64,000 nucleotides of DNA from Marinimicrobium sp. C6131 (lineage in GTDB: Bacteria > Pseudomonadota > Gammaproteobacteria > Pseudomonadales > Cellvibrionaceae): contig NZ_CP110629.1 of NCBI RefSeq assembly GCF_026153455.1, positions 2,790,001 through 2,854,000 of the forward strand, in the 5' to 3' direction. Shown here piece by piece: positions 17,463 through 25,386 of the stretch. A program made the position numbers and the translations under genes. The notes below the pieces were generated by a model. That model saw only the letters and a program-made list of their open reading frames with translations, was not told the origin of the DNA and ran no database searches. Position 1 is the first letter of the stretch. Each line of letters begins with the position of its first letter.

Positions 17463-18872
17463 GTGGACACCATCGAACAGCTGCTCGACGCCTTCTTCAG
17501 CTTCAAAGCCTACGTCATGCTCCCGGCGATCATTTTTATCATCGCCCTGGCGGTCCGGTTGCCGTTCAAGAAGTCTCTACTGAGCACCGTTGAGCTGGCG
17601 GTCGGTTTTGCCGGGGTCTTTATCGCCTTTGACTTCTTCGTGGCGAACATCAAACCCGCAGTGGAGCAATTGATGGTCATTCGCGGCCTGGAATACAACG
17701 TATTGGATGTGGGCTGGCCGCCGCTCGCCGCCATCACCTGGTCATCACCCTTGGCGGCGCTGTCCATTCCGCTGATTCTGTTTCTGAATATTTTCATGCT
17801 CGCGGTGGGCTGGACCCGCACGGTGTATATCGACTTGTGGAACTACTGGCACTTTGCCCTGCTCGGTGCGCTGGTAATGGCCACCAGCGGCAGCATGGTG
17901 CTGGGGCTTTCGGCCACGCTGTTGTTGGCCGTTTACTGTTTCAAGCTGACCGAGTGGACCGCGCCGGATGTGGAGCGCGAGCTGGGGCTCAAGGGCGTCT
18001 CGGCCTCACCGGTGTCGGTCAATGGCATCGTGCCTTACACCGCCTGCATCAACTGGGTATTTGATCGTATTCCGGGGTTCAACCGCCTCTCCTACAACCC
18101 TGAGAAAGCCGCCATCAGCCACGATGTGCCCGGCGCCGAAGAGGACGGCCAGAACAGTTCCGAGAAAGATCACTCCATGAGTTGGCTGGCGTTCTTCAGC
18201 GAGCCCATGGTCATCGGGGTGTTGATCGGGCTGGTGCTGGCCTTTGCCGCTGGCTACGACACCAGGCAGACCCTGGAGCTCGCGGTGCACATCGCCGCGG
18301 TGATGTTCCTGCTGCCAAAGAGTGCCGGCCTGATCGGGGAAGCCATGATGCCGATCACTCACGCGCTGCGCGCACAGGTAGAGCGACGCTTTCCGTCCCG
18401 CAAAAACCTGGTGGTCGCACTGGATACCGGCTTTCTGATGAGTCACAAATCGGTGATCGTCACCGGCCTGATACTGATGGTGGTGGCGGTACTGATCGCC
18501 CTGGTCCTACCGGGCAACCGGGTACTGCCCCTGGGCGACCTGCCCAATCTGATTTCGGTGATGTCGATTTCGGTACTGATGTTTCGTGGCAATGTCATTC
18601 GCGCGGTACTCGCGGGCATCCCCGTCATCATTACCTTTCTGTTGATTTCCACTCACCTGGCTCCGCTTTACACGGAGTTGGCCAATCAGACCTCCGGCTT
18701 TGACGCCGAAGGCCTGGGCCTGATTACCGCCTTTACCGACGGCGGACATCAAGTGCGCTATCTTCTGTTCCAGCTTTATCAGGGTAACCTCTGGGCCGTC
18801 GGCGGCGTAGCGGTTCTGATAATGATGATGGTCTTCACTTGGCGGCGCTGTAAGGCACTACAGCGCCGCTGA
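17463..18872 (+). CDS. GatC-like PTS galactitol-type EIIC permease (orphan)
   Basis: 469-aa inner-membrane protein with about ten to twelve hydrophobic segments that matches the galactitol-type PTS EIIC family (VGWPPLAAITWSSPLAALSIPLILFLNIFML, NYWHFALLGAL, LISVMSISVLMFRGNVIRAVLAGIP). A hydrophilic insert of about 40 residues (about 205-240) is present. Normally EIIC works with phosphorylating EIIA and EIIB, but none is encoded nearby, so it may act as a plain carrier or pair with distant components. GTG start with AGGA upstream. Not clearly linked to metF despite the same strand. Confidence 0.75.
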   Translation: MDTIEQLLDAFFSFKAYVMLPAIIFIIALAVRLPFKKSLLSTVELAVGFAGVFIAFDFFVANIKPAVEQLMVIRGLEYNVLDVGWPPLAAITWSSPLAALSIPLILFLNIFMLAVGWTRTVYIDLWNYWHFALLGALVMATSGSMVLGLSATLLLAVYCFKLTEWTAPDVERELGLKGVSASPVSVNGIVPYTACINWVFDRIPGFNRLSYNPEKAAISHDVPGAEEDGQNSSEKDHSMSWLAFFSEPMVIGVLIGLVLAFAAGYDTRQTLELAVHIAAVMFLLPKSAGLIGEAMMPITHALRAQVERRFPSRKNLVVALDTGFLMSHKSVIVTGLILMVVAVLIALVLPGNRVLPLGDLPNLISVMSISVLMFRGNVIRAVLAGIPVIITFLLISTHLAPLYTELANQTSGFDAEGLGLITAFTDGGHQVRYLLFQLYQGNLWAVGGVAVLIMMMVFTWRRCKALQRR

Positions 18873-18880
18873 GCCGAGGA

Positions 18881-19435
18881 CTAGGACGACAGCGCCCGGG
18901 CGATGGATCGCTTGGGAACAATCGGCACCTCGCGATGCAGGCGCTCGGCGATATCGTCCACCGAAATGACACCCCGGATATGGTGCTGATCGCGGTCCAG
19001 CACCAGGCAGTGTGTCTCGCCCGTTTCACGTAGCACTTGCACCAGGTCGCCCACCGTCGCCGATGTTAAAGCCTCTAGATCCAACGCCGGAATTGACACT
19101 CTGGGTAACATTAAATCACCCGCGGTCAAATCACCACGCTCCACGCCCTGCAGCGTCTGGGCTACCAAAATGTACTGCTCGGAAAGACGCTCCGCCGTCA
19201 GCAGCCCAATAAATTCCTGCCGCGCATCAACCACCAGCTTACAGCTCACGCCTTCCATCGCCATCAAGCGGGCAACGCCCACCGCCGACACGCTGGATTC
19301 AACGGTATGGGGTTGATGCGCGCGAAAGTCGGTCATCAGGTCCAGCGCGGGTGAATGTTCAGTCACATCCTCAAACTCTCTGGGCTGAACCAGATGATCC
19401 ACAGGATCAAGTTTGTATATGTTTAACGTTTTCAT
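18881..19435 (-). CDS. CBS-domain pair protein
   Basis: 184-aa cytoplasmic protein composed essentially of two CBS motifs (about 50-110 and 125-180: SAVGVARLMAMEGVSCKLVVDARQEFIGLLTAERL; VGDLVQVLRETGETHCLVLDRDQHHIRGVISVDDIAERL). CBS pairs bind adenine nucleotides; here no effector domain is attached, so the partner is unknown. The ATG at 19435 has an excellent GGAGGTAG 5 nt upstream; an earlier start would lack a ribosome site. It converges on the EIIC gene with only 8 nt between. Confidence 0.8.
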   Translation of the reverse strand: MKTLNIYKLDPVDHLVQPREFEDVTEHSPALDLMTDFRAHQPHTVESSVSAVGVARLMAMEGVSCKLVVDARQEFIGLLTAERLSEQYILVAQTLQGVERGDLTAGDLMLPRVSIPALDLEALTSATVGDLVQVLRETGETHCLVLDRDQHHIRGVISVDDIAERLHREVPIVPKRSIARALSS

Positions 19436-19525
19436 GAAAACTACCTCCGGGGGCGAGCACCACCGATGGATGCCAGCCAAGATTCGACAATGGGCTGGAG
19501 CCCAAACTTCAAGAGATGAATCGAA

Positions 19526-19828
19526 TCACAGACGGACCGGTGAGGCCCGGGCGGGAGGACGTTCCGAGGTTCGGAGCAGGAAGGGCGAGGGCGGCAGGCT
19601 TTCACCCACCCCCGACTGGAGGGCGGCCACAGGCCAAAGGAACACGGCAGAAGAGCCATCGTCCGCATCCGTGTCATACGACGACGCCGAGAGACCAGCG
19701 CTGTCCAGGGCCACATCGGCAAAGGCTTTCCCGTTCTCATACCCCCAATCGGCCACCACCACGGGGGCCGAAAGGCTCGCGCTCAAAAACAGCGCGAGAA
19801 GCAGAGTGAACAGAGAGCGATTTACCAT
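19526..19828 (-). CDS. Small secreted protein of unknown function
   Basis: 100 aa with a convincing Sec signal peptide (about 1-26, LFTLLLALFLSASLSAPVVVA) and a short Asp/Ser-rich mature region ending in Pro/Arg-rich sequence. No family recognised. It lies about 90 nt upstream of the CBS gene on the same strand. The ribosome-binding site is weak, so the gene itself is only moderately supported. Confidence 0.45.
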   Translation of the reverse strand: MVNRSLFTLLLALFLSASLSAPVVVADWGYENGKAFADVALDSAGLSASSYDTDADDGSSAVFLWPVAALQSGVGESLPPSPFLLRTSERPPARASPVRL

Positions 19829-19940
19829 TTAAGTTTCGTTGGCCAGTTCAATATGGATCCATCTACGCTAGCGGAGCCTGCGCAAAGGTACAAGCGCCTT
19901 AACAACACTTTATGTTATATGAGGGGCCCACGGCCAAAGT

Positions 19941-20600
19941 TCAATCCTCCAGCCACAGCCTGAGTAAATTATTGCGGCTGCGACTCAGGCGATCGAACTG
20001 CTCGGTTTTTCCGTGGGCATCAAACTCGGTGCGCAGCGCGGTATCCAAGTCCAGCAGAATTTCCCGCTGTTCACTGCGCCGCACCAGACTGCGCACCCAA
20101 CCGACCACCGCCATCCGCTGCCCGGTGCGAACCGCCTCCACCCGATGCAGGTAAGTGGTGGGGTACAGCAGCAGATCCCCCGCATCTACCTTCCAGGCCC
20201 GATCCCCTGTGCTGTCCTCCAGCACCAGCTCGCCCCCCTCGTAATCGGCGGCGGGTGTCAGCCCCAGGGTGAACGACAGGTCCGTGCGTTGGCCGTGAAT
20301 CACCGCATCATCCATGTGGGACCCGTAATGCATACCCGGCCCATAACGATTGATCAGGATTCGGGGGAAGCTTTTGGGCAGCGCCGCACTGGCAAAGAGC
20401 GGATGCGCCCGCAGCCGTTCCTCCACCAGACGAACGATGGCCGCCCGAGTCTTGTCATCCCGGGCCTGTTCATTGCGCTTGACCTGCTTGGCCGCCCAAC
20501 CGGCGCTGGCGGCGCCATCATCGAAGGCCTGGGAGGCCAGCCGGTCCTGCACCGCCGACAGGGTGCCAGCGTCGAGCACATCTTGGATGTAAAGAATCAT
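19941..20600 (-). CDS. piuC: PKHD-type Fe(II)/2-oxoglutarate dioxygenase (PiuC/YbiX family)
   Basis: 219-aa dioxygenase. The iron triad is clear: H95-x-D97 (YGSHMDDAV) and H152 (TTYLHRVEAV), with R162 for 2-oxoglutarate. RYGPGMHYGSH and YEGGELVLED are family signatures. In Pseudomonas and E. coli these genes sit beside catecholate receptors and are iron-regulated; here a Fur-like palindrome lies just upstream. ATG at 20600 matches the usual N-terminus; the ORF extends 10 codons further up into the palindrome. Confidence 0.88.
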   Translation of the reverse strand: MILYIQDVLDAGTLSAVQDRLASQAFDDGAASAGWAAKQVKRNEQARDDKTRAAIVRLVEERLRAHPLFASAALPKSFPRILINRYGPGMHYGSHMDDAVIHGQRTDLSFTLGLTPAADYEGGELVLEDSTGDRAWKVDAGDLLLYPTTYLHRVEAVRTGQRMAVVGWVRSLVRRSEQREILLDLDTALRTEFDAHGKTEQFDRLSRSRNNLLRLWLED

Positions 20601-20614
20601 TGCATACCCTATAT

Positions 20615-20629
20615 TGAGACTCACTCTCA
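20615..20629. promoter_or_regulatory. Candidate Fur box between piuC and the Gly/Glu-repeat protein gene
   Basis: TGAGACTCACTCTCA is a 7-1-7 near-palindrome agreeing at 13 of 15 positions with the Fur-like core TGAGAATCATTCTCA. It lies 15 nt upstream of piuC and about 55 nt upstream of the divergent gene, so it could control both. Confidence 0.5.
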
Positions 20630-20683
20630 TTTATGCCAGAATCCGGGGCATTATGCCACCCTTTCCAGAACGGGAGTTCCACG

Positions 20684-21514
20684 ATGAATGAACAACGCAA
20701 AGTCTGGCTCGGCCTCGGCGCCGCTCTGCTTGCCGGCAGCGCTGCCAGCCAGGCGACCGACAGCACGCCTTTTGACCATCACGCCAGCCAGCAGACCCTG
20801 CAGGTAGCCGCACTCGCCGGAGAGGGGGGCGAAGGTGAAGGGGGTGAGGGAGAAGGCGGTGAAGGTGGCGGCGCTGCCGACCTGACCAAGGACGACGCCG
20901 CCTACCTCGGCCAGTTGGGCCTGGTGCGCGGCCACCTGTGGGTGGGCGTGCAACTGTACAAGGCCGGCCATAAAGACATGGCACTCACCCACATGAAACA
21001 CCCCGGTGATGAGTTGTACGCGGGATTGGAACCCGCGTTCGCCGCCCGCGACGAAGCGGGCTTTGCCGACGCGCTGAGCGCCCTGGCCGACGCCGTTGAA
21101 CAGGGGCTGTCGGTTGAAGTCGTCGAACAGCGCCACCGGGAGCTGGAAGCGGGCATTGCCGATGCCGAGAATCTGCAAAGTGCCAGCCTGAAAGTCGCAT
21201 TGGGCAGTATCGAGCGCATGGTTCGCACCGCCGCTGAGGAGTACGCCATCGGTGTGCGCAACGGCGAAATCGTCAACGCCCACGAATACCAGGACGCCTA
21301 CGGTTTTGTCGAAGCGGCCAAGGCGCGCCTCGCATTGCTGAATGATGTACAGCGTCGGGAAAGCCCGGACGCGGTGGCCGAGGTGGAGACGCAGTTGAAT
21401 GCGGTCGCGTCACTCTGGCCCGCCTTGGTGCCCGAGGGGAAGGTCGACGGTGACGCCAGCAAACTGTACGGCGTCGCAGCGCGGATTCAGTTGGCGGGTT
21501 GGGAGCTCGAGTAG
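20684..21514 (+). CDS. Secreted protein with Gly/Glu repeat and helical domain, unknown function
   Basis: 276 aa. Signal peptide about 1-24 (VWLGLGAALLAGSAASQA), then a low-complexity GEGGEGEGGEGEGGEGGG stretch at about 46-65, then an all-helical domain (about 70-276) rich in Ala, Glu and His (VRGHLWVGVQLYKAGHKDMALTHMKHP). The repeat comes from degenerate GGCGAAGG-type DNA repeats. GGGAG lies 8 nt before the ATG; an upstream in-frame ATG would lose the signal peptide. Divergent from piuC across a Fur-like site, so a periplasmic iron-related role is a guess. Family not recognised. Confidence 0.75.
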   Translation: MNEQRKVWLGLGAALLAGSAASQATDSTPFDHHASQQTLQVAALAGEGGEGEGGEGEGGEGGGAADLTKDDAAYLGQLGLVRGHLWVGVQLYKAGHKDMALTHMKHPGDELYAGLEPAFAARDEAGFADALSALADAVEQGLSVEVVEQRHRELEAGIADAENLQSASLKVALGSIERMVRTAAEEYAIGVRNGEIVNAHEYQDAYGFVEAAKARLALLNDVQRRESPDAVAEVETQLNAVASLWPALVPEGKVDGDASKLYGVAARIQLAGWELE

Positions 21515-21521
21515 GTTTTTC

Positions 21522-21634
21522 CACAGACGGCGGGTGCGCTTCGCTCCGAAACGTCGGACCGACCCGCCCTACGGATAGCTCTGAGGTTGGGTTGATGGTG
21601 GATAAGCCCGAAGGGCGTCATCCACCATCAACCC
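21522..21634. repeat. REP-like cluster including a 15-bp perfect inverted repeat
   Basis: First part (21522-21575) has GACGGCGGGTGCG and CGACCCGCCCTACGGA; second part is a perfect 15-bp inverted repeat (GGGTTGATGGTGGAT at 21589-21603 and its complement at 21620-21634) around AAGCCCGAAGGGCGTC. It overlaps the last codons of ynfA and lies between convergent genes. Confidence 0.7.
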
Positions 21635-21954
21635 ACCCGCTGTCCACCGTACAGAATCAACGCCGCCCCACCAATACACACCAACGCCCCAAGGTAATCA
21701 AACAGCTGCGGGGAGCGGTGCTCCACCAACGCCATCCACCCCAGCGACGCCGCAATATAAACACCGCCATAGGCGGCAAAGGCCCGCCCGGCCAATTCGG
21801 CATCGGCCCGCGTCAGGAAAAACGCAAACAGGCACAACGAAATCACACCCGGCACCAACCACCAAGCGGAGCGATCCAGCCTGAGCCACATCCAGAAGGT
21901 GTAACAACCGGCGATTTCCGCCAGAGCGGCGAGGATAAACCAGATAAAGGTCAT
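21628..21954 (-). CDS. ynfA: YnfA/UPF0060 family membrane protein
   Basis: 108-aa inner-membrane protein with four transmembrane helices, distantly related to small multidrug-resistance transporters. Family signatures: AALAEIAGCYTFWMWLR, AFFLTRADAELAGRAFAAYGGVYI and ALILYGG near the end. The transported substrate is uncertain. Last gene of the apparent mntP-cytochrome b561-ynfA run. Confidence 0.9.
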   Translation of the reverse strand: MTFIWFILAALAEIAGCYTFWMWLRLDRSAWWLVPGVISLCLFAFFLTRADAELAGRAFAAYGGVYIAASLGWMALVEHRSPQLFDYLGALVCIGGAALILYGGQRVG

Positions 21955-22008
21955 TGCCCTCTCCCGTCCTTGAGCACACCGTTTCTAATGCCATCGGAGC
22001 CCACCGGG

Positions 22009-22554
22009 TCACTCTCCCAATTCGGCGGGGGTAACGGACCGACGGTGCCAGAAGTAATGAAACGCCCCCACAATATGCAGCAATAACAACGCCGGGAGCA
22101 CGTAAAGCCCGGTAATGACATGCAGCACTTCCACCGGCTCATGGATAAAGGCCAGGTTCTCCAGCGGGATCAGCACCGTGAACCAGCCAAACACATTGAC
22201 ACCTTCATTTTCGGTGAACAGGTACAACGGGCCGGTAAAAACCTGCAATACCAGTAACCCCAATACGAGGCGATGCACCCACCATGCCAGCTGGCGCTGC
22301 CAAGGGGTTTGCCCCTGAGTGAGCGGAAACCCCTGGTGCACGCGGTACGCTGCCCGCCAGAGCACAAACCAGAACACAAAGAAGCCGAGGCTGACGTGTA
22401 CCGACATGATGAAATCTTCGGCACTGTCCGGCGCCGCTGACGCCAGCAACCCCAGAATCAACATTGCCATTACCAGCAACACGGTAATCCAGTGGTTGAT
22501 CACCGAAATCGCGGAGTAGCTTTCCCGCCCACTCGTCTGTATCAAACTGCTCAT
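22009..22554 (-). CDS. Cytochrome b561 family protein
   Basis: 181-aa four-helix di-haem membrane protein. Haem-ligand histidines are visible in helix 1 (SVINHWITVLLVMAML), helix 2 (MSVHVSLGFFVFWFVLW), helix 3 (VHRLVLGLLVLQVFTGPLYL) and helix 4 (LHVITGLYVLPALLLLHIVGAFHYFWH). Such proteins move electrons from quinol in the inner membrane, for example to reduce superoxide. It is 46 nt downstream of mntP. Confidence 0.88.
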   Translation of the reverse strand: MSSLIQTSGRESYSAISVINHWITVLLVMAMLILGLLASAAPDSAEDFIMSVHVSLGFFVFWFVLWRAAYRVHQGFPLTQGQTPWQRQLAWWVHRLVLGLLVLQVFTGPLYLFTENEGVNVFGWFTVLIPLENLAFIHEPVEVLHVITGLYVLPALLLLHIVGAFHYFWHRRSVTPAELGE

Positions 22555-22600
22555 ATCACCTCCTGATCAGAAAAAATCGGTTCCGTTAGGTATAGCATAG

Positions 22601-23167
22601 TCAGACAAAGGAAATATGATCGTTGAGGATAAAAGCACCTACCAAAACCAGAATTACACCGCCCAACACCTCCGTTCTTCGCCCGAAAGCGGAGCCTATA
22701 CTCCGACCCACCATTACTCCGGTCGTCACCATGAACAGCGTTGCCAAACCGATACAACCCGCCGCGAGCAGAATATTCACCTCAACAAACGCTAGCCCGA
22801 CCCCGACAGCCAGGGCATCAATGCTTGTTCCAACCGCCGTTAGCGCCAGACGGATGAATGAGTGCCGTTGAATAACCGCCTCTGGTGTCTCCTGATGTTT
22901 GCAACCTTCGATCACCATATGCAAGCCGAGTCCAGTCAAGACCGCGAAGGCGATCCAGTGATCCCAGTTTTCCACCAGGGTGGATGCGCTACGCCCCAGA
23001 AGCCAGCCTATAATCGGAGTGATGGACTCAATCAGACCAAAAATAACGCCGGTGCGAAGCGCTTCAGAAAAACGCGGGCGGTGTAAACTCGCCCCTTTCC
23101 CAACCGCGGCCGCAAAGGCGTCGGTCGACATGGCAAAGGATAGCGAAAGAAGCGCAAGAGGTGACAT
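22601..23167 (-). CDS. mntP: Manganese efflux pump MntP
   Basis: 188-aa inner-membrane Mn(II) exporter with six hydrophobic helices in two related halves. Signatures SFAMSTDAFAAAVGKG (helix 1 Asp) and GTSIDALAVGVGLAF (helix 4 Asp) match the family. Starting at ATG 23167 gives the standard length; a GTG at 23197 would add ten residues. The leader has a GGGGGC...GCCCATCCCCC hairpin near 23213-23242, but no convincing yybP-ykoY manganese riboswitch core was found. Confidence 0.9.
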   Translation of the reverse strand: MSPLALLSLSFAMSTDAFAAAVGKGASLHRPRFSEALRTGVIFGLIESITPIIGWLLGRSASTLVENWDHWIAFAVLTGLGLHMVIEGCKHQETPEAVIQRHSFIRLALTAVGTSIDALAVGVGLAFVEVNILLAAGCIGLATLFMVTTGVMVGRSIGSAFGRRTEVLGGVILVLVGAFILNDHISFV

Positions 23168-23291
23168 TACTAAATATCCAGTTCGTAAGCCATTCACAGG
23201 TTAAGATCAGGGGGATGGGCAATGTACCATATCGCCCCCGACCGATCATCACTCAGGCCCACGGAAATCCAGCAACCTCACACACACCAGC

Positions 23292-23927
23292 TTATTCAGA
23301 AGTGGGCAGTTCGGACAATTTCTCCTTTATCTCAGCTCGTCTGCCTTCATCCGCCAACGGTCTGTCCGGGCGGCTTTCGGCCTGAAATGCCTTCTGAAAA
23401 TAACGACGAGCCTCACCATGGCGGCCCTGGTCCATGAGGAAATCCCCATAAAAATAGTTGGGATCAATGCCATCGGGATTGATGGCAAGCGCCTCTTTAA
23501 GGTAAGCCTCTGCTTTCTCGTCGTCACCAAAGCCCAGGGGCCATCCGGGCACCTGGTAGTAAAGGCTGCCCAGTGATGTGTAGGCCGACCCTTGTAGCGC
23601 GGACGCATCGATCGACAACGCACGCTCAAAATCGTTACGGGCCACTTTCACCAGTTTCAGGGCACCCAGACCTCCCTTCGCCCCAGCATAAGTGCTCAAC
23701 ACAATCCCGTGCCAGATCAACGGCTCCGCACGCCCGGGGTATTGCTCTACCAGCGCATCAGCCTGCTCCGCCAAGGCTTCAAAGGCCTTCTCTCGCTCGG
23801 CCTCCGGCATTTTATACTGAATCTCAGCCCAGCGATGTTGAAGGTCGGTCAGTCCGTCTATGGGTTTTTCCGCCAGTGCCGCTACAGAGGCGACACACAG
23901 CGACAGGGTCAACAGGATACGTTTCAT
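23292..23927 (-). CDS. Exported TPR-like protein
   Basis: 211 aa with signal peptide (about 1-20, ILLTLSLCVASVAALA) and TPR-like helices (about 50-195: ALSIDASALQGSAYTSLGSLYYQ; AEAYLKEALAINPDGIDPNYFYGDFLMDQGRHGEARRYFQKAFQ). CGGAG lies 8 nt before the ATG, and the start is 1 nt after the SDR stop, so it is translationally coupled and the last member of the thermostable-hemolysin cluster. Periplasmic partner unknown. Confidence 0.8.
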   Translation of the reverse strand: MKRILLTLSLCVASVAALAEKPIDGLTDLQHRWAEIQYKMPEAEREKAFEALAEQADALVEQYPGRAEPLIWHGIVLSTYAGAKGGLGALKLVKVARNDFERALSIDASALQGSAYTSLGSLYYQVPGWPLGFGDDEKAEAYLKEALAINPDGIDPNYFYGDFLMDQGRHGEARRYFQKAFQAESRPDRPLADEGRRAEIKEKLSELPTSE

Positions 23928-23928
23928 G

Positions 23929-24702
23929 TCAGTACTCCGATTTGAGATACGATTGAATAATGGACAGTTTTCGGCGTAGCGCGGTATCCACCACCGCCGG
24001 AATAAGATTGTTAACAGCCACAATCAGCCGTTCAGGCCACCCCAGATACCGTCGCCCACGCTTTTGCTCAATCGTCCGTACAATCGCGAGAGCAACGGCC
24101 TCGGGACTGTCAGAACGGTTCCCCAACGCCCGGTTCATGGCTACAACAGCCGGGGAATTCATACCCGTTCTGGTCGCTCTAGGGGCGATATAACGTACCG
24201 CAATTCCACTGTCTGCCCACTCCCGGCGCAACGCTTCGGTCAGGCCCCGCAGGGCAAACTTGGTCGCGCAATAGGCCGAGTATCCAGGGAAGCCAATACT
24301 TCCAAACGTGGAACCAATAAATACCAATTCACCATGGCCGCGCTGACGGAAGTAGCTCGAAAAGCAGCGGGCCACGGCGTAAGCACTACGAAGGTTCACT
24401 CGCCACAACCGCTCCAGCTCCTGGAGCGGAGTCTGCTCCACGGCCGCGAAAAGGCCCTGACCGGCGCAGTGAATTACGCCATCGATGTCCGGGTAGCGCT
24501 GACAGATGTCCGCCATTTGGGCCTCGACATCCTCCGACGCAAGGTCAATCCGCACGTAAGTAGAGCCTTCTGCACGGCAGGGCGTGGGCGACCGGCTTGC
24601 GAGCAGAAGGCGAGCTCCTTTTCGGGCCATTTGCTCTCCCAGCGCCTCTCCGATTCCTCCGGAGGCTCCCAGTATGAGCCAACGCTGATTATGCCAGACC
24701 AC
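23929..24702 (-). CDS. Short-chain dehydrogenase/reductase
   Basis: 257-aa NAD(P)-dependent oxidoreductase. Cofactor loop LILGASGGIGEALG (about 9-22), the catalytic YSAYCATKFAL motif (Tyr-x3-Lys), preceding Ser in FIGSTFGSIGFPG, and NNLIPAVVDTALRRKL at the C-terminus. The GTG start at 24702 has GGAGGTG 4 nt upstream and overlaps the end of the diiron-protein gene by 14 nt; the frame extends upstream, but with no ribosome site. In context it probably reduces or oxidises an intermediate made by the ligase and diiron protein. Confidence 0.85.
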   Translation of the reverse strand: MVWHNQRWLILGASGGIGEALGEQMARKGARLLLASRSPTPCRAEGSTYVRIDLASEDVEAQMADICQRYPDIDGVIHCAGQGLFAAVEQTPLQELERLWRVNLRSAYAVARCFSSYFRQRGHGELVFIGSTFGSIGFPGYSAYCATKFALRGLTEALRREWADSGIAVRYIAPRATRTGMNSPAVVAMNRALGNRSDSPEAVALAIVRTIEQKRGRRYLGWPERLIVAVNNLIPAVVDTALRRKLSIIQSYLKSEY

Positions 24703-25381
24703 GACGCACCTCCCTGATCCGATCAGCCGGTGACGCCAATGGAACATCTCTGAGCATATCCCCATAGAGCCGATAAACGACATTGGCTGCATCAACGATC
24801 GCCCGTTGGTCTTCCCGCTCAGTGATGCCGTTCATCAGGCTTTGAAAAAATTGAAAGTGCTCCTGATCCAGGCTTCCATGAGAGTAGAGGTAGCTGAACG
24901 CAGTATCCGGCAAGTTCAAAGTACGCTGCACTTTTTCTCCCATCGGCGTTGCCACGGCCACACTCGTTCCCTCAAGCACCTGTACCATGCCAAATAGCCC
25001 CACCGGATTCCCTCGGTTGATCAGGTCGTACAAAAAAGCCACCATCAACCGTATCGGCAAATCGGGCTGACCGTTACGAACGGTATCCGGGTCGACACCA
25101 CAAGCTTTCAGATCATTGAGAATCCACTCGTGGTGGCCATACTCCTCCTCGATGTACTCCACCAGTGCTTTACGCACCGGCTCCAATCGATCCGGCAAGC
25201 GGGCACCGCAGGCCATCATCAAAGGCGCGGTATGTTTTACGTGATGGTAAGCCTGACTCAGAAAATAGGTGTAGCTGTTTATATCGAAACGACCATCCTC
25301 AATGGCACTGAAGATCGGCGCCTCGTAAAGCGTTTTGCGGCCAAATTCGGAAGCATTTTGCAGTTCATGAAAAAAAGTCAT
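24689..25381 (-). CDS. Haem-oxygenase-like diiron protein (TenA/HDO superfamily)
   Basis: 230-aa all-helical protein of the iron-containing redox (haem-oxygenase-like diiron oxidase) superfamily. Candidate metal ligands: E80-x2-H83 (EEEYGHHEW), E137 (VLEGTS), and H168-x3-D172-x2-H175 (YSHGSLDQEHFQF), with H46/H47/H50 on the first core helix. The ExxH plus HxxxDxxH pattern is that of the dinuclear-iron oxidases that N-oxygenate or decarboxylate substrates, rather than thiaminase TenA. AGGAG is 8 nt from the ATG; 5 nt after the ligase stop. Exact reaction unknown. Confidence 0.75.
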   Translation of the reverse strand: MTFFHELQNASEFGRKTLYEAPIFSAIEDGRFDINSYTYFLSQAYHHVKHTAPLMMACGARLPDRLEPVRKALVEYIEEEYGHHEWILNDLKACGVDPDTVRNGQPDLPIRLMVAFLYDLINRGNPVGLFGMVQVLEGTSVAVATPMGEKVQRTLNLPDTAFSYLYSHGSLDQEHFQFFQSLMNGITEREDQRAIVDAANVVYRLYGDMLRDVPLASPADRIREVRRGLA

Positions 25382-25386
25382 AGTGA

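Noticed and set aside
23168..23291. Possible yybP-ykoY manganese riboswitch before mntP
   Set aside because: There is a GGGGG/CCCCC hairpin but the conserved metal-binding loop sequences were not found.
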